DNA of 33,751 nucleotides from a virus: the IMG/VR virus record IMGVR_UViG_3300032322_001355, positions 1 to 33,751 of that record; one strand, given 5' to 3'. Numbering within the stretch: the stretch's first letter is position 1; each line of letters begins with the position of its first letter. A program made the translations under genes and the position numbers. Positions 21,642 to 31,275 of the stretch are shown piece after piece. The notes under the pieces are model-generated. The model saw only the letters and a list, made by a program, of their open reading frames with translations. It searched no databases and was not told where the DNA came from.

Positions 21642-22480
21642 CAATAACACAACTATCCAACTTATTTAATCTGATTGTTCAGAACGATTCTGATTATAAG
21701 TTCTACCACTACGGATTCCCATCTGATATGAACATCAACATATCGAACAACTTCGACCCGACATCGGACACAGGTCGATTGTTTCCGTATGTGTTGTTAT
21801 TGCCTCCGATTTTAAACAGTCGGGCGATGGAGAGCAATACAGCTGCGATTTATGACACTTATCAGGTTGAATTTCTGATTACAGATACCTACGCCTACGA
21901 GCAAGGACTTCTGACATACAAGATTGACACTACGATTGAGTTGGAGCAGACCTTGCAGATACTTGCAAAGAAGATGATTCAGTATTTGTTGGACTATTCT
22001 GCCATATCTAATCCACCTTTCAATGTTGGGGATTATCGCATTGAGTTCGACCCATACCGATTCACGGCCGATACTCGCAGCATCCGGGTAACATTGGACT
22101 TGGTTGTTCCTGCTATTTGCGATGACCAAAGTCTCGACATATCGTTTTTGCCTGTTGACCTGGAAGATATTGCCACAGTCGATGAAGAGAATCAGCAAGT
22201 GAATGGCATAGCTCCATCCAATATTGATAAACCAGTAATAGCTGGTGATAATATTGTAGGCAGTATATTAGATGTTATTGATGATGGAACGTGGTCAGGA
22301 GATTTGCCAATAACATTCACTTATCAATGGAAGCAAAATGGCATTGATATTATAGGCGAAACGAGCAATCAGTACACAACTGTATTAGATGACTCAGGAA
22401 AATCTATAAGTTGTGCGGTTACAGCTACAAATATAGTAGGTACAGGAATCGCACCAAGCAATTTTATACACATTTTATGA
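21638..22480 (+). CDS. Neck/tail structural protein with C-terminal Ig-like domain
   Basis: 280 aa. Residues 1-180 look like a neck or tail-terminator protein (LSNLFNLIVQNDSDYKFYHYGFPSDM...FPYVLLLPP). Residues about 195-280 form an Ig-like repeat of the surface-protein kind: DKPVIAGDNIVGSILDV, GTWSGDLPITFTYQWKQNGIDI, and SISCAVTATNIVG. Ig-like add-ons on phage virion proteins are thought to aid weak binding to host surfaces or mucus carbohydrates (family knowledge). The start overlaps the frameshift product's stop. Domain boundaries are approximate. Confidence 0.65.
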   Translation: MTITQLSNLFNLIVQNDSDYKFYHYGFPSDMNINISNNFDPTSDTGRLFPYVLLLPPILNSRAMESNTAAIYDTYQVEFLITDTYAYEQGLLTYKIDTTIELEQTLQILAKKMIQYLLDYSAISNPPFNVGDYRIEFDPYRFTADTRSIRVTLDLVVPAICDDQSLDISFLPVDLEDIATVDEENQQVNGIAPSNIDKPVIAGDNIVGSILDVIDDGTWSGDLPITFTYQWKQNGIDIIGETSNQYTTVLDDSGKSISCAVTATNIVGTGIAPSNFIHIL

Positions 22481-22514
22481 ATGAAAGCAAAACAAAGAAC
22501 TTGCCCACAGATTT

Positions 22515-23015
22515 ATGGAAGCCAACGAACTACTGAACAATCTTGCGGACTTGCTCAAAGAAGAGATGAGGCAGCAGTTAAGAATTGCGAACCACATAAT
22601 GACTGGAGACTTGATCGAGAGCATCGAAAGCCGAATACTGAGTACGATCGAAGGAAGAAAGATTGAGATTTGGTTAAACAGTTACGGCATAGCATTAGAC
22701 CAGGGTGTTCCTGCTGATAGGATTCCGTTTACAGAGCCAAGTGGTAGAGGTGGAAGGAGTAAGTACATCGAAGGTCTTCAGAGATTTGCGCAGTTGAAGT
22801 TGGGTGTTACGGATAACAGAAAAAGTTTAGGCATAGCGTTTGCGATTGCCCGAAAGCATAAGAAAGTTGGAATGCCTGTAAAAGGCCCGACACAATTTAT
22901 TCAGAAGACTATTGATGCGACAGATGAAGAGATTATGAAATTTGCAGAGGAATGGTCAGCAGCAGTATTCGAAGCTAAGATTGATAAAATTATTGAAAAT
23001 TTAAAAAGAGCATAA
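22515..23015 (+). CDS. HK97 gp10-like neck/tail completion protein
   Basis: 166 aa. The N-terminal helix (LLNNLADLLKEEMRQQL) followed by MTGDLIESIESRI and strands IEIWLNSYGIALDQGVP resembles HK97 gp10-type neck proteins. It is followed by a long C-terminal helix. Family and position between a neck-type protein and tail proteins are consistent. The stop overlaps the next ATG by 1 nt. Confidence 0.6.
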   Translation: MEANELLNNLADLLKEEMRQQLRIANHIMTGDLIESIESRILSTIEGRKIEIWLNSYGIALDQGVPADRIPFTEPSGRGGRSKYIEGLQRFAQLKLGVTDNRKSLGIAFAIARKHKKVGMPVKGPTQFIQKTIDATDEEIMKFAEEWSAAVFEAKIDKIIENLKRA

Positions 23016-23302
23016 TGACTGAGAAAAAATTTTTACTTACACTCCTGAGCAGCGCAAACAGCGAGTTATTGACAAACGATTACCAGGATGCGATTGATGC
23101 GCAAGGTGGTGATCAGGTTGCGTTTTCATTGGCGGTTGCTGCCTATGTGAGTTTTATCGTTCCGGCATCATTGGCATCTGCATACAGCGTAGCGAGCCAA
23201 GCGAAGAAAGAGAAGATGGCAGAAATTTGTCAGATTACGTTTGCGAGTGGTCAGGACTTTGACACTTATTACACTACGCTTTACAATGAAATATATCCGT
23301 AA
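23015..23302 (+). CDS. Hypothetical tail-operon protein
   Basis: 95 aa, Ala/Ser-rich and helical (QVAFSLAVAAYVSFIVPASLASAYSVASQAKKEKMAE). The hydrophobic middle is not strong enough to call a membrane helix confidently. It overlaps both neighbours by 1 nt. Function unknown. Confidence 0.6.
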   Translation: MTEKKFLLTLLSSANSELLTNDYQDAIDAQGGDQVAFSLAVAAYVSFIVPASLASAYSVASQAKKEKMAEICQITFASGQDFDTYYTTLYNEIYP

Positions 23303-24549
23303 TGGCAGTCATAACAAGTCCAACGTACAATCCGACATCGGCATACAGACCAATAGTGTGGCAAGTAATGTACACTACATTTCCACCTGATGTAATAACT
23401 AATTGCAAGTTCACGATTGCAACGGCAGGCGGTTCGATAGTTATTGCAGAGGGCAGAGTTGCGCCATATCAGTCAGTTCCGAGCTTAACTCCTCCTGCTG
23501 TTGAGTATTACTTTTATGTCGATGTTCAGCAGTACATACAGAGGTATCTCACAAAGAGAAGTCGGAGAAGTACCTTCGGGAACCTGAATGCCGATACCAG
23601 GGTAAATAATACTGATAGCTTTGTGGAGTTCGAGATGAAGTTTGAGTATGAATATCGGAATGCTGCAACAGGCAAGATTGAAACCTTTCCTTTATTCGAT
23701 ACAGCAGGTTTTCAGGGTGCCTGCATAACTACAAGGCAGAACGGAGAGGATATGTCTTTGGATGATTTCCTTGGTGTACCATTTGTTACAGGCCCGAAAC
23801 GATTTTTAACAAACAGTCCTACAAGCAGAAAGATACAGCAAGATGAAAATATCTTCTTATCGTTTTTAAGTCAATGGAATCAGATTAGGATTGAGACCTT
23901 CAATAGTGCAGGAACGCTGATAAACACAGCATATCTTGCAACACTTGCTGGTCTTCCCGATGAGATGCACACAATCGGAGTTGGCAAGCCACAGTTACAG
24001 GCCATACCGGCAGGAACATTTTTCTTGGGTATTGCTCCGAACTTTACAGGAGCAGCATCTTACACGATTGTTGCAGGCTTAGGTATTCCAATTTTCGGAG
24101 GGATGATATTCTTGTTAAACTCTGATTTGCATACCTATACCTTTGACGATTCTTGTCCTAAGCAGTTGAGCTTATATTGGCTTAATTCCTTGGGCGGTGT
24201 CGACAATTATGACTTTACGTTTACTGAGCTTGCCATTGGTGTTACATCGGAGTTATTTCAGAAGCCATTGAACTGGCCTCATACACAAGATGACTACGGC
24301 AGAGCGAGAACCAACATACAAGCGAGCAAAGGATATCGATGCACTAAGCTTGTTACCAATGCTGAGATGGCTTGGTTAAAAGATTTGTTATACTCGGTTG
24401 AGGTGTACGTTGTGAATCCGAATGACAGCAGCGAGTATTGGAGATGTTGGATAAGCGATCAGGATGTTATTGAGAAAAAGAATCCTGGACTGTTTACGAT
24501 TGAGTTTACATTGAACCTATCACAGGACATTATAACCCACAGAATATGA
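23302..24549 (+). CDS. Putative tail/baseplate structural protein
   Basis: 415 aa, strand-rich, without signal peptide. The start (MAVITSPTYNPTSAYRPIVWQV) and repeated Gly/Pro/aromatic patterns are typical of beta-sandwich virion proteins. The C-terminus (SVEVYVVNPNDSSEYWRCWISDQDVIEKK..FTIEFTLNLSQD) resembles tail proteins that bind neighbours through an added domain. It precedes a second large tail protein and the tape measure. A distal tail or baseplate role is inferred. Confidence 0.5.
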   Translation: MAVITSPTYNPTSAYRPIVWQVMYTTFPPDVITNCKFTIATAGGSIVIAEGRVAPYQSVPSLTPPAVEYYFYVDVQQYIQRYLTKRSRRSTFGNLNADTRVNNTDSFVEFEMKFEYEYRNAATGKIETFPLFDTAGFQGACITTRQNGEDMSLDDFLGVPFVTGPKRFLTNSPTSRKIQQDENIFLSFLSQWNQIRIETFNSAGTLINTAYLATLAGLPDEMHTIGVGKPQLQAIPAGTFFLGIAPNFTGAASYTIVAGLGIPIFGGMIFLLNSDLHTYTFDDSCPKQLSLYWLNSLGGVDNYDFTFTELAIGVTSELFQKPLNWPHTQDDYGRARTNIQASKGYRCTKLVTNAEMAWLKDLLYSVEVYVVNPNDSSEYWRCWISDQDVIEKKNPGLFTIEFTLNLSQDIITHRI

Positions 24550-24872
24550 TATTGGATTACGCAGGATATAATAGACTTGAAAACACTATTTGGACATCGA
24601 CAAATGGTAGTGCTTATGGCAATCAAATTACTTCGCCATACAATGAAATTATTACTTTCGGAGCTGTAACTTTGTACAATGGTTACAAGTTGATTGCCTG
24701 CGATTACAAGGTAAAGCAAAGTAAGTATGTTGGCTATTTGTATGTTCCTGAAAGTTTGGTTACCAAGTTTATTTTTGGAAATACAGAAAAACAGAATGGC
24801 AGATTCGAACTTAGTAGTGGCATTCTGACAATTTATTCCAAAGATGAAAATGTAAGTATGTCCTATGTATAG
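24546..24872 (+). CDS. Hypothetical tail protein
   Basis: 108 aa, beta-rich and Tyr/Asn-rich (MILDYAGYNRLENTIWTSTNGSAYGNQI, YKLIACDYKVKQSKYVGYLYVP). Not recognised. It overlaps both flanking genes (4 and 8 nt), so it is part of a tightly packed tail cluster. Confidence 0.6.
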   Translation: MILDYAGYNRLENTIWTSTNGSAYGNQITSPYNEIITFGAVTLYNGYKLIACDYKVKQSKYVGYLYVPESLVTKFIFGNTEKQNGRFELSSGILTIYSKDENVSMSYV

Positions 24873-27000
24873 AAGATTGACAATAGATGGAACGGTAGTA
24901 GATTTGCCACAGAGCGGATTAACTTATTCACTTGTTTACGAGGTGGATGAGGAAGGCTTTGTTTCGGGTGCCTATTCGAAGCGAGGGATTGAGCTGCCAT
25001 CTACAGGAGTTAACGATGCCTTGTTCGATGATTGGTATGCAGCAGGAACAAGGAATGAAACAACGGCAGCAACATTGAAGCCTTTTGTTTTTGAGGATGG
25101 TGGTGTTCAGATTCTTTCCGGGCAGGCTTCTTTGCAGTCGGGAGTGCTGATGTCAGACCGTTACAGATTTAAGGGCAGAAGCTACAAGGTTGAGCTTTAC
25201 GGCAACAATTCTGACTGGACTATCAGAATGAAGGATATCAGAATCCGTGATTTGGATTTTACTTCAATTGTTTACGATATGGCAGCGGTTACGGCAGGAT
25301 GGACTGCGACATACGATGCAGGTGATTATTCAGGATTCACGCTTATCAAGTGGAAGGAATGGAATACAGCAGGTCAGGTTGGCATTGATGAGTTCACTCC
25401 GTTTTTGTTTATCCGTTCAATATTGGAGAAGGCATTCGACACAATTGGTTACACAATTTCAAGTAATTTTTTAGACAGCGATGTTTTTAAAAGATTGATA
25501 TTGCCATTACCTATGCCTGCGAGATACCCTGAAGAGTTTAGTCAGGATTATATCAATGTGACTTTGGAAGAACCTGGAACAACAACTGGCAGTTCAGGTG
25601 TGACCTATGTATTCCCGAATTATACTCAGCCGAATTTGGCAACTCCTTACAATACTGCGACAGGATTTTATACAGTTCCTTTCTCAGGTTACTATCAGAT
25701 ATCTGTATCTGCAAATGTGACAAGTGCATCGGGAACTTGGAATGCTCAAATAGGTGCAACAATAAATAGTAGTGTTACTTTTTTCAATAACCAAGCAATA
25801 TTTTTTGGCAATTTTTTGTCTCCTGTATCGGGGAATCTTTCAGGAAATATAATCTACGATGTAGGGTTTTTCAATGCAGGTGACACGATAAGTTTGTTGC
25901 ATAACTTTGGTGGTACTGACCCGACCAATGTTTATGCCTTCACTATGAACATCATTGGCGAGGCTGAATATGCTTTCGGTTCTATCCTGGCATTTAAATA
26001 CCTTGTCAAGGATTGGTTAGTAGTGGATATGATTAAGGGATTGCAGCATATGTTCAATCTAAGGTTCGAAGCTAATCCACAATCACAGCAAGTTGTCATA
26101 GAGCCTGCCGACCCATATCTTTACAGGCAGAATAATGCACCGACAAATATACCGTTGGAGTTGAGAGATGGCTTTTACGCTGTTCCGACAGTAGATTCAA
26201 CACAAGGATTGGATTTGGAAATTGGTGCGGAGTTATTTAATTTGACCGATGTACCAAAAACAACATTATTTGAATACATAACCGATGGTGAAACGGAAGC
26301 TCAGAGGGAACTTAACGAACCGATTAAGATATTTGGTTCACAATATGTACTTCCACAGAACAGATTCAACGAAGTCATTGAGCAGAGGGAAAATCCGTTC
26401 TTTGCAAAGACGATACATACCAATGATTCAAGCATACAGGGTACAACAGCGTTAGGTTCTTTGCAGATACCTTTGATTTACCCACAGGATTACCAGTTAG
26501 ATCCGACAGCAACGGAAATGAATCCTGACATACAGCCAAGGATATTGTATTTTGTTGGATTCCGAGGATTGCCAAGCGATTCAAACGTGAAATATGACTT
26601 TACAGGTGGTGCTGAGCTTGCGCCTCCGTTAAGTTTTATGGTAAATTATAACAATCCATTAGATTTTAGCCTTAGCTTTGCGAATGAATTTTACTTAGGA
26701 CAAAAAACAATAGGTTTGTTTGATTCTTTTTGGCAGCAGGAGTATGCAAGGAAGCGCATCGGTAAGAGATTGGAGGCAAATTACTTTTGGGATTTATTAA
26801 GCATCAATGCTTTGTCATTCCGAAACAAGATGCTGATTGATGGATTGGAATGGGTTCTGCAAAAGATTGATGGTTACAGCGCACAATCTGACAGCAGCAC
26901 CAAGACTTGGTTGATATTGGAGCAAGGCCCGACAGATGACGATGTATTCGCAACAACATTTAGTAACATTATAGGAATTATAAACCCAATAGTAGAATAA
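24865..27000 (+). CDS. Large tail/baseplate protein
   Basis: 711 aa. The N-terminus (YRRLTIDGTVVDLPQSGLTYSLVYEVDEEGFVSGAYSKRGIELPST) and the following strands resemble tail hub or baseplate proteins of Bacteroidota phages. A Thr/Ser/Gly-rich middle (residues about 230-370, TTTGSSGVTYVFPNYTQPNL...) could be a carbohydrate-binding or fibre-like insertion. It lies between a smaller tail protein and a putative tail-associated lysin, which fits a baseplate complex. Exact role not determined. Confidence 0.55.
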   Translation: MYRRLTIDGTVVDLPQSGLTYSLVYEVDEEGFVSGAYSKRGIELPSTGVNDALFDDWYAAGTRNETTAATLKPFVFEDGGVQILSGQASLQSGVLMSDRYRFKGRSYKVELYGNNSDWTIRMKDIRIRDLDFTSIVYDMAAVTAGWTATYDAGDYSGFTLIKWKEWNTAGQVGIDEFTPFLFIRSILEKAFDTIGYTISSNFLDSDVFKRLILPLPMPARYPEEFSQDYINVTLEEPGTTTGSSGVTYVFPNYTQPNLATPYNTATGFYTVPFSGYYQISVSANVTSASGTWNAQIGATINSSVTFFNNQAIFFGNFLSPVSGNLSGNIIYDVGFFNAGDTISLLHNFGGTDPTNVYAFTMNIIGEAEYAFGSILAFKYLVKDWLVVDMIKGLQHMFNLRFEANPQSQQVVIEPADPYLYRQNNAPTNIPLELRDGFYAVPTVDSTQGLDLEIGAELFNLTDVPKTTLFEYITDGETEAQRELNEPIKIFGSQYVLPQNRFNEVIEQRENPFFAKTIHTNDSSIQGTTALGSLQIPLIYPQDYQLDPTATEMNPDIQPRILYFVGFRGLPSDSNVKYDFTGGAELAPPLSFMVNYNNPLDFSLSFANEFYLGQKTIGLFDSFWQQEYARKRIGKRLEANYFWDLLSINALSFRNKMLIDGLEWVLQKIDGYSAQSDSSTKTWLILEQGPTDDDVFATTFSNIIGIINPIVE

Positions 27001-27626
27001 TGAAACAGTTTCAACAGATACTTAAAGACCGAGGCTATTATACTGGAGCCATTGATGGCATAGTTGGCCCATTGACACTCGGAGGGGCAAAGCAATGGAT
27101 TGATGCCGAAATGAACATCAGAGGATGGGTGAAGCCTGTTAATGACCTTGTGTGGATACGTACCGACCAAAGCTTCGACAACAAGTTTGCGGACTACGTT
27201 GTGAGGTTTAATAACCGGGTTGCCGATATGATTATGCCCTGCTCAACTACTCCAGGCGATTTTTATATTTTTAATCCTTTGACGGTTGGCGGCATAACTG
27301 GTGCAGCGGTTGCAGCGGAACAGCAAGTTATCGGTTCACATAAGTTTGTCACATCGGGCACGTGGTCTTCTTTGTGGTTAGGTGCGCCTTACTTTTTCCA
27401 AGCCGGTGCAATTGAGATTTATCGGGATGGGAACAAAGACAGAAAGCTCGACAAGACAGTAAAAACAAAAGGCTGGTATGGCATAAACTTTCACCGTGGC
27501 GGCATAGGCAGTTTTGTCGATAATTGGTCGGCAGGCTGTATGGTTGTTCCCGATGCAAGATGGTTTGAGGCTATCAAAATCTTTCAGGCAAACCAACTTA
27601 TTAACTTTACACTAATAGAACTATAA
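27000..27626 (+). CDS. Tail-associated lysin: peptidoglycan-binding domain plus L,D-transpeptidase-like domain
   Basis: 208 aa. Residues 3-35 (FQQILKDRGYYTGAIDGIVGPLTLGGAKQW) are a PG_binding_1 repeat. Residues about 135-190 carry INFHRGG with His165 and NWSAGCMVVPD with Cys180, matching the HxG...S(H/x)GC catalytic pattern of L,D-transpeptidase-like folds. Such proteins cut or rearrange the peptide part of peptidoglycan. No signal peptide is visible. It directly precedes the tape measure, so it is more likely a virion enzyme that opens the wall at entry than a classical endolysin, though a lysis role is possible. Confidence 0.7.
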   Translation: MKQFQQILKDRGYYTGAIDGIVGPLTLGGAKQWIDAEMNIRGWVKPVNDLVWIRTDQSFDNKFADYVVRFNNRVADMIMPCSTTPGDFYIFNPLTVGGITGAAVAAEQQVIGSHKFVTSGTWSSLWLGAPYFFQAGAIEIYRDGNKDRKLDKTVKTKGWYGINFHRGGIGSFVDNWSAGCMVVPDARWFEAIKIFQANQLINFTLIEL

Positions 27627-30600
27627 TGGCAAAAACAATAGCACTAAGTATTGAGATTGATGGTTTATCGGACTTGACCAAACAGGTTGTTGGTCTTGAA
27701 ATGCAACTTGAAAAACTCAACACGGAACTCAAACAGACCGAGAAGGGCAGCGAAGAATACATAAATCTTCGTAATCAGATTGCAGCAACAAACGAGCAGC
27801 TCATAAAGGCAAAGAAAGAGCAGAAAGATTTCGTTAAGTCTGCCGAGGGAACAAAAGCAGCTGAGGGTAGTTACTACCAATTGAATCAGCAGTTGGTTGA
27901 CCTAAGAAAGCAGTACAAAAACTTATCTGCTGCCGAAAGAAATGCTGCCAAAGGTCAGGAGCTTAAAACTAAGATACAGCAGCTTGATACCGAACTCAAA
28001 AAGATTGATGAAAGTACAGGACAGTTCCAACGCAATGTCGGTAACTATCCGAAGACTTTTGCATTGATAAACCGTTCCCTTACAAGAACGATACCGGGGT
28101 TTGAGGCATTCTCAGAACAGTTGAAGGATGGTCAAGGGAACATTAACGGTTTTGGTAAGGCTTTGATTGGTGGATTTGTAGCATTCCAGGGTGCGAAGTT
28201 GATCGGGCAGGCTATTCAAAAGCTTGACCAGTTTATATCTAAAATTAACGAAACGAAAGATACAGTTGCTCAGTTTTCGGGTGCCTACGGTGAAGACCTT
28301 AATACCTTGACAGCATCGACAACGGCATTGGCTGAAACTTTCAATACAGATGCGAGAACAATATCACAAGCCGCTGAAGCACTCAGTAAGAATTTAGGCA
28401 TAGGCTTCGAGGAGGCATTGAGTAAATTGGAGGGTACACTTGTTGAGGGCCGTGGTAATGCAGATGATTACCTAAAAGCCATAACAGAATATCCTCAGGC
28501 TTTCAAAACTGCGAGCGGTGAGATTAGTGACTTCTCGGAAAAGAACAGAGATGCTGTTAACACAAATCGTGAGCTTGCGTTGTCGCAGATTGAAACTGCC
28601 AAAAGAATTGAGAAATCTACTGGTGGCATCAGCAATTTTGGAAAACAGCTCGAGACTGGATTTTTTCTTGTTATTGCGGAAATAATAGATTTGTTTAAGC
28701 CTTTGACAGATGGGTTCACCAGGTTATCGACTTCATTTACTAAGGTATTCGAAAATTTAAAACTTGGTGGTATTCAGTTTAATTTTTTGGGAGTTGCTGT
28801 AAAATTTTTATTAGGACCGCTTACAGGTATAGCGACTATGTTTCCAATTTTGTTAAATGCCCTTGCGAGTTGGTATGACATTGTAGGAAATGTGATAAAG
28901 CAAAGTCCTTTTTTGCAAAGCGTATTTACGAATGTAGGTGCTGCGATTACAAATGTTATTGCTGTATTCAATGATTTGCCCAATATTTTTTCGGGGGTTG
29001 TTTCGGCATTGAAGCAGGTCGGAGTAACCTTTGTCAATACGTTTCAATCTTTGTTTTTAGAGGCTCAAATATTTGCTGAGCAGGTCAAAGGGGTTTTTGG
29101 CGCTAATGTTAAAAGTGCCATTGAGGATTTAAGAAAGCAGCAAGCGGAAATCGGAAAGGCAGGAATGACCATTGCCGAGGCATTTTCGAAAGGTTATAAC
29201 GATGCAAAGAAATCAGGTGATGAAAAACGAGTTGAGCAAGACAAAAAGACTGGAGAAAAGATTTTAAAAGTAGATATCGAATTATTAAGAAAACAGCAAG
29301 AGGCAGCAAAGCAAGCAGCTGATAAACTTCAGCAAGCACGTGATAAATATGCCGAGGATGAAATAAAGAATGCACAAGAGAAATCTGCATTGCTTTTGGA
29401 ATTACAGACAAGGCTTCAGGAAGAAATTGTTAAGAACATCAAAGACAATCGTGAACGTGAACTTGCGGAGGTGCAGTTAGGCCTTCAGAAAGAAAAAGCA
29501 GCACTACAAAAGCAGTACGATGATGTAGTTTTAGCAGCTAAGAATCGTGAAACAGAACTTGCAAAAGTATTTGGCGAAAACTCTGCTGAGGTTCTAAAGG
29601 CACAAGAAGACAACAAGAATCAATTGATTGAAGTCAAGAGATTGCAGAAAGAAATTGAAGTTCAGATTGAGCAAGATGCAGCAGATAAGACAGCTGATAT
29701 CAACGATACTTATAGTAAAGCAGAACTTGAAAAGGCAGAGGCAAATCTTGAACAGTTGAAGCAATGGAGAGACGAGGCATTGACTTCTGAACTTGACTTT
29801 ATTGAAGAGGCTGGAGATATGCGAATCTTAAAAAATGAAGAGACGCTGAATAAGCAATTGGCTCAGGAGAAAGATGCAAAGAAGCGTGAGTTGCTTGTAA
29901 GATTAGCTGAAGAGAAAAAGATACTTGATGAGATTGAAAAGCTTAAACTTCAGCTTCGGGCAGTTGATGACCAGGAAGCATTTTTGAAAGACCAAGCAGC
30001 CAAAGGTGTACAGATTAAGCAAGAGGAATACGATGCTGTGGCAAAAGCAAGACAAGAACTAAACACCAAGTTATCAGAAGCAGAGTTGAAGTACAAGGAT
30101 ATGGTTAAGAAGACTGGTGAAGATATCAAAGATGAAAGGATTAAGCAGCTCCAACAGATTGCAGAATATATTCAGCAAGGTCTTCAGTTTATTGACCAAG
30201 TTCTATCTGTTATCAATGCCAGGGCAGAGAAACAAGTTGAGGAACAGTTAGCTCGCAGTAGTGAAAGGCAAGAAAAGCTGAACGAAGAGCTTGAAAACGC
30301 AACAGGATTGCGCAGGCAGTTTCTTCAGCAGCAGTTGGACAATGAGATTGAGAATGAAAAGAAACTTGCTAAGGAGCAGGAAAGAATACAGCTTGAATCC
30401 GCAAAGAGGTCAAAGGCATTGGCAATTATTCAGTCCATCATAAACACGGCATTGGCAGTATCAACGGCATTTATAAAGGGTGGGCCTGTTGCTGCTTTAT
30501 TGGCAGGAGTTGCAGGAGCAGCACAGACAGCTATCATTGCAGCACAGCCATTAGCCGAAGGTGGTGCGGTTGTGCCTATTGGCCTTCCTGATAGTGGTGG

Positions 30601-30934
30601 CAAAGTTGTTGGTGTGCAGAATATTCCGCAAACAAGCAAGGGTGACAATGTATTGGTAGCTGCCCGGGTAGGAGAAACATTCCTTAATGCTAAACAAACG
30701 AAGCTTTTGAGACCTGCATTAAGTGCTGCGAAGGTACCAGGATTTGCTAATGGTGGTTTGCTTGGTGCGCCAAATATCGGTGGCATTGGCAATAGCACAC
30801 TAAGAGCATTTAATGACCGTACTACTGCAATAAGTGGTCAGGTGTTGGACAGCAAAGTGTATTTGGTAACAGATGAGCTGCACAGAGATACAAGAGAAGG
30901 TGAGCGCATCAGAAAAAAGGTAACGCTGCGATGA
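27626..30934 (+). CDS. Tape measure protein
   Basis: 1102 aa. Long coiled coils occupy residues about 15-110 and 530-930 (LQKEKAALQKQYDDVVLAAKNRE, many Gln/Lys/Glu). Hydrophobic patches occur around 385-435 (FNFLGVAVKFLLGPLTGIA, FPILLNALASW). The C-terminus is Gly/Ala-rich with ALLAGVAGAAQTAIIAA and AEGGAVVPIGLP, as in many tape measure proteins. It sets tail length and probably contacts the host membrane during DNA ejection. By the usual 0.15 nm per residue rule the tail would be about 165 nm (estimate). It overlaps the next gene by 4 nt. Confidence 0.9.
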   Translation: MAKTIALSIEIDGLSDLTKQVVGLEMQLEKLNTELKQTEKGSEEYINLRNQIAATNEQLIKAKKEQKDFVKSAEGTKAAEGSYYQLNQQLVDLRKQYKNLSAAERNAAKGQELKTKIQQLDTELKKIDESTGQFQRNVGNYPKTFALINRSLTRTIPGFEAFSEQLKDGQGNINGFGKALIGGFVAFQGAKLIGQAIQKLDQFISKINETKDTVAQFSGAYGEDLNTLTASTTALAETFNTDARTISQAAEALSKNLGIGFEEALSKLEGTLVEGRGNADDYLKAITEYPQAFKTASGEISDFSEKNRDAVNTNRELALSQIETAKRIEKSTGGISNFGKQLETGFFLVIAEIIDLFKPLTDGFTRLSTSFTKVFENLKLGGIQFNFLGVAVKFLLGPLTGIATMFPILLNALASWYDIVGNVIKQSPFLQSVFTNVGAAITNVIAVFNDLPNIFSGVVSALKQVGVTFVNTFQSLFLEAQIFAEQVKGVFGANVKSAIEDLRKQQAEIGKAGMTIAEAFSKGYNDAKKSGDEKRVEQDKKTGEKILKVDIELLRKQQEAAKQAADKLQQARDKYAEDEIKNAQEKSALLLELQTRLQEEIVKNIKDNRERELAEVQLGLQKEKAALQKQYDDVVLAAKNRETELAKVFGENSAEVLKAQEDNKNQLIEVKRLQKEIEVQIEQDAADKTADINDTYSKAELEKAEANLEQLKQWRDEALTSELDFIEEAGDMRILKNEETLNKQLAQEKDAKKRELLVRLAEEKKILDEIEKLKLQLRAVDDQEAFLKDQAAKGVQIKQEEYDAVAKARQELNTKLSEAELKYKDMVKKTGEDIKDERIKQLQQIAEYIQQGLQFIDQVLSVINARAEKQVEEQLARSSERQEKLNEELENATGLRRQFLQQQLDNEIENEKKLAKEQERIQLESAKRSKALAIIQSIINTALAVSTAFIKGGPVAALLAGVAGAAQTAIIAAQPLAEGGAVVPIGLPDSGGKVVGVQNIPQTSKGDNVLVAARVGETFLNAKQTKLLRPALSAAKVPGFANGGLLGAPNIGGIGNSTLRAFNDRTTAISGQVLDSKVYLVTDELHRDTREGERIRKKVTLR

Positions 30935-31275
30935 AAAACAATATAATTTTACTGCTCATTTTAGTTTTAATAGTTTTGATTGGGGTGCTGTCCTACTTGT
31001 TTTATGACAGCACTACCAATTTTCACAAACAATTGCTAAAAAATGAGCGCAATTTTAGAGATTCAGTATTGCAAAGTGTTGTATCTTTGCAGAACGATCG
31101 GGAGAAACTAACTGAAGAGATTGATAGCTTTCAAAAAATCCTATCAGATCAGACTGAGGATGTAAAGAAGCAGATTAAAAATATCAAAATAAATATCAAT
31201 GTACCGCCTGCACCACCAATACCTTATCACAGCCTTAGCGATTCTGCTTTGGTTGCCAGGTTACTCTCAAATTAA
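30931..31275 (+). CDS. i-spanin-like membrane protein
   Basis: 114 aa. An N-terminal membrane helix (IILLLILVLIVLIGVLSYLFY) is followed by a periplasmic coiled coil (NFHKQLLKNERNF...REKLTEEIDSFQKI) and a Pro-rich stretch (NVPPAPPIPYHSL). This is the plan of an inner-membrane spanin (Rz type). The next gene overlaps its 3' end by 77 nt in another frame and encodes a secreted partner, as in embedded Rz/Rz1 pairs. Function inferred from architecture and position after the tape measure. Confidence 0.55.
   Translation: MKNNIILLLILVLIVLIGVLSYLFYDSTTNFHKQLLKNERNFRDSVLQSVVSLQNDREKLTEEIDSFQKILSDQTEDVKKQIKNIKININVPPAPPIPYHSLSDSALVARLLSN

Noticed and set aside
27880-27890. ACTACCAA-like sequence inside the tape measure gene
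   Set aside because: Only 8 of 9 bases, in mid-gene coding sequence and far from any start; similar 8-mers in terminase (near 19281) and near 31012 look like chance.
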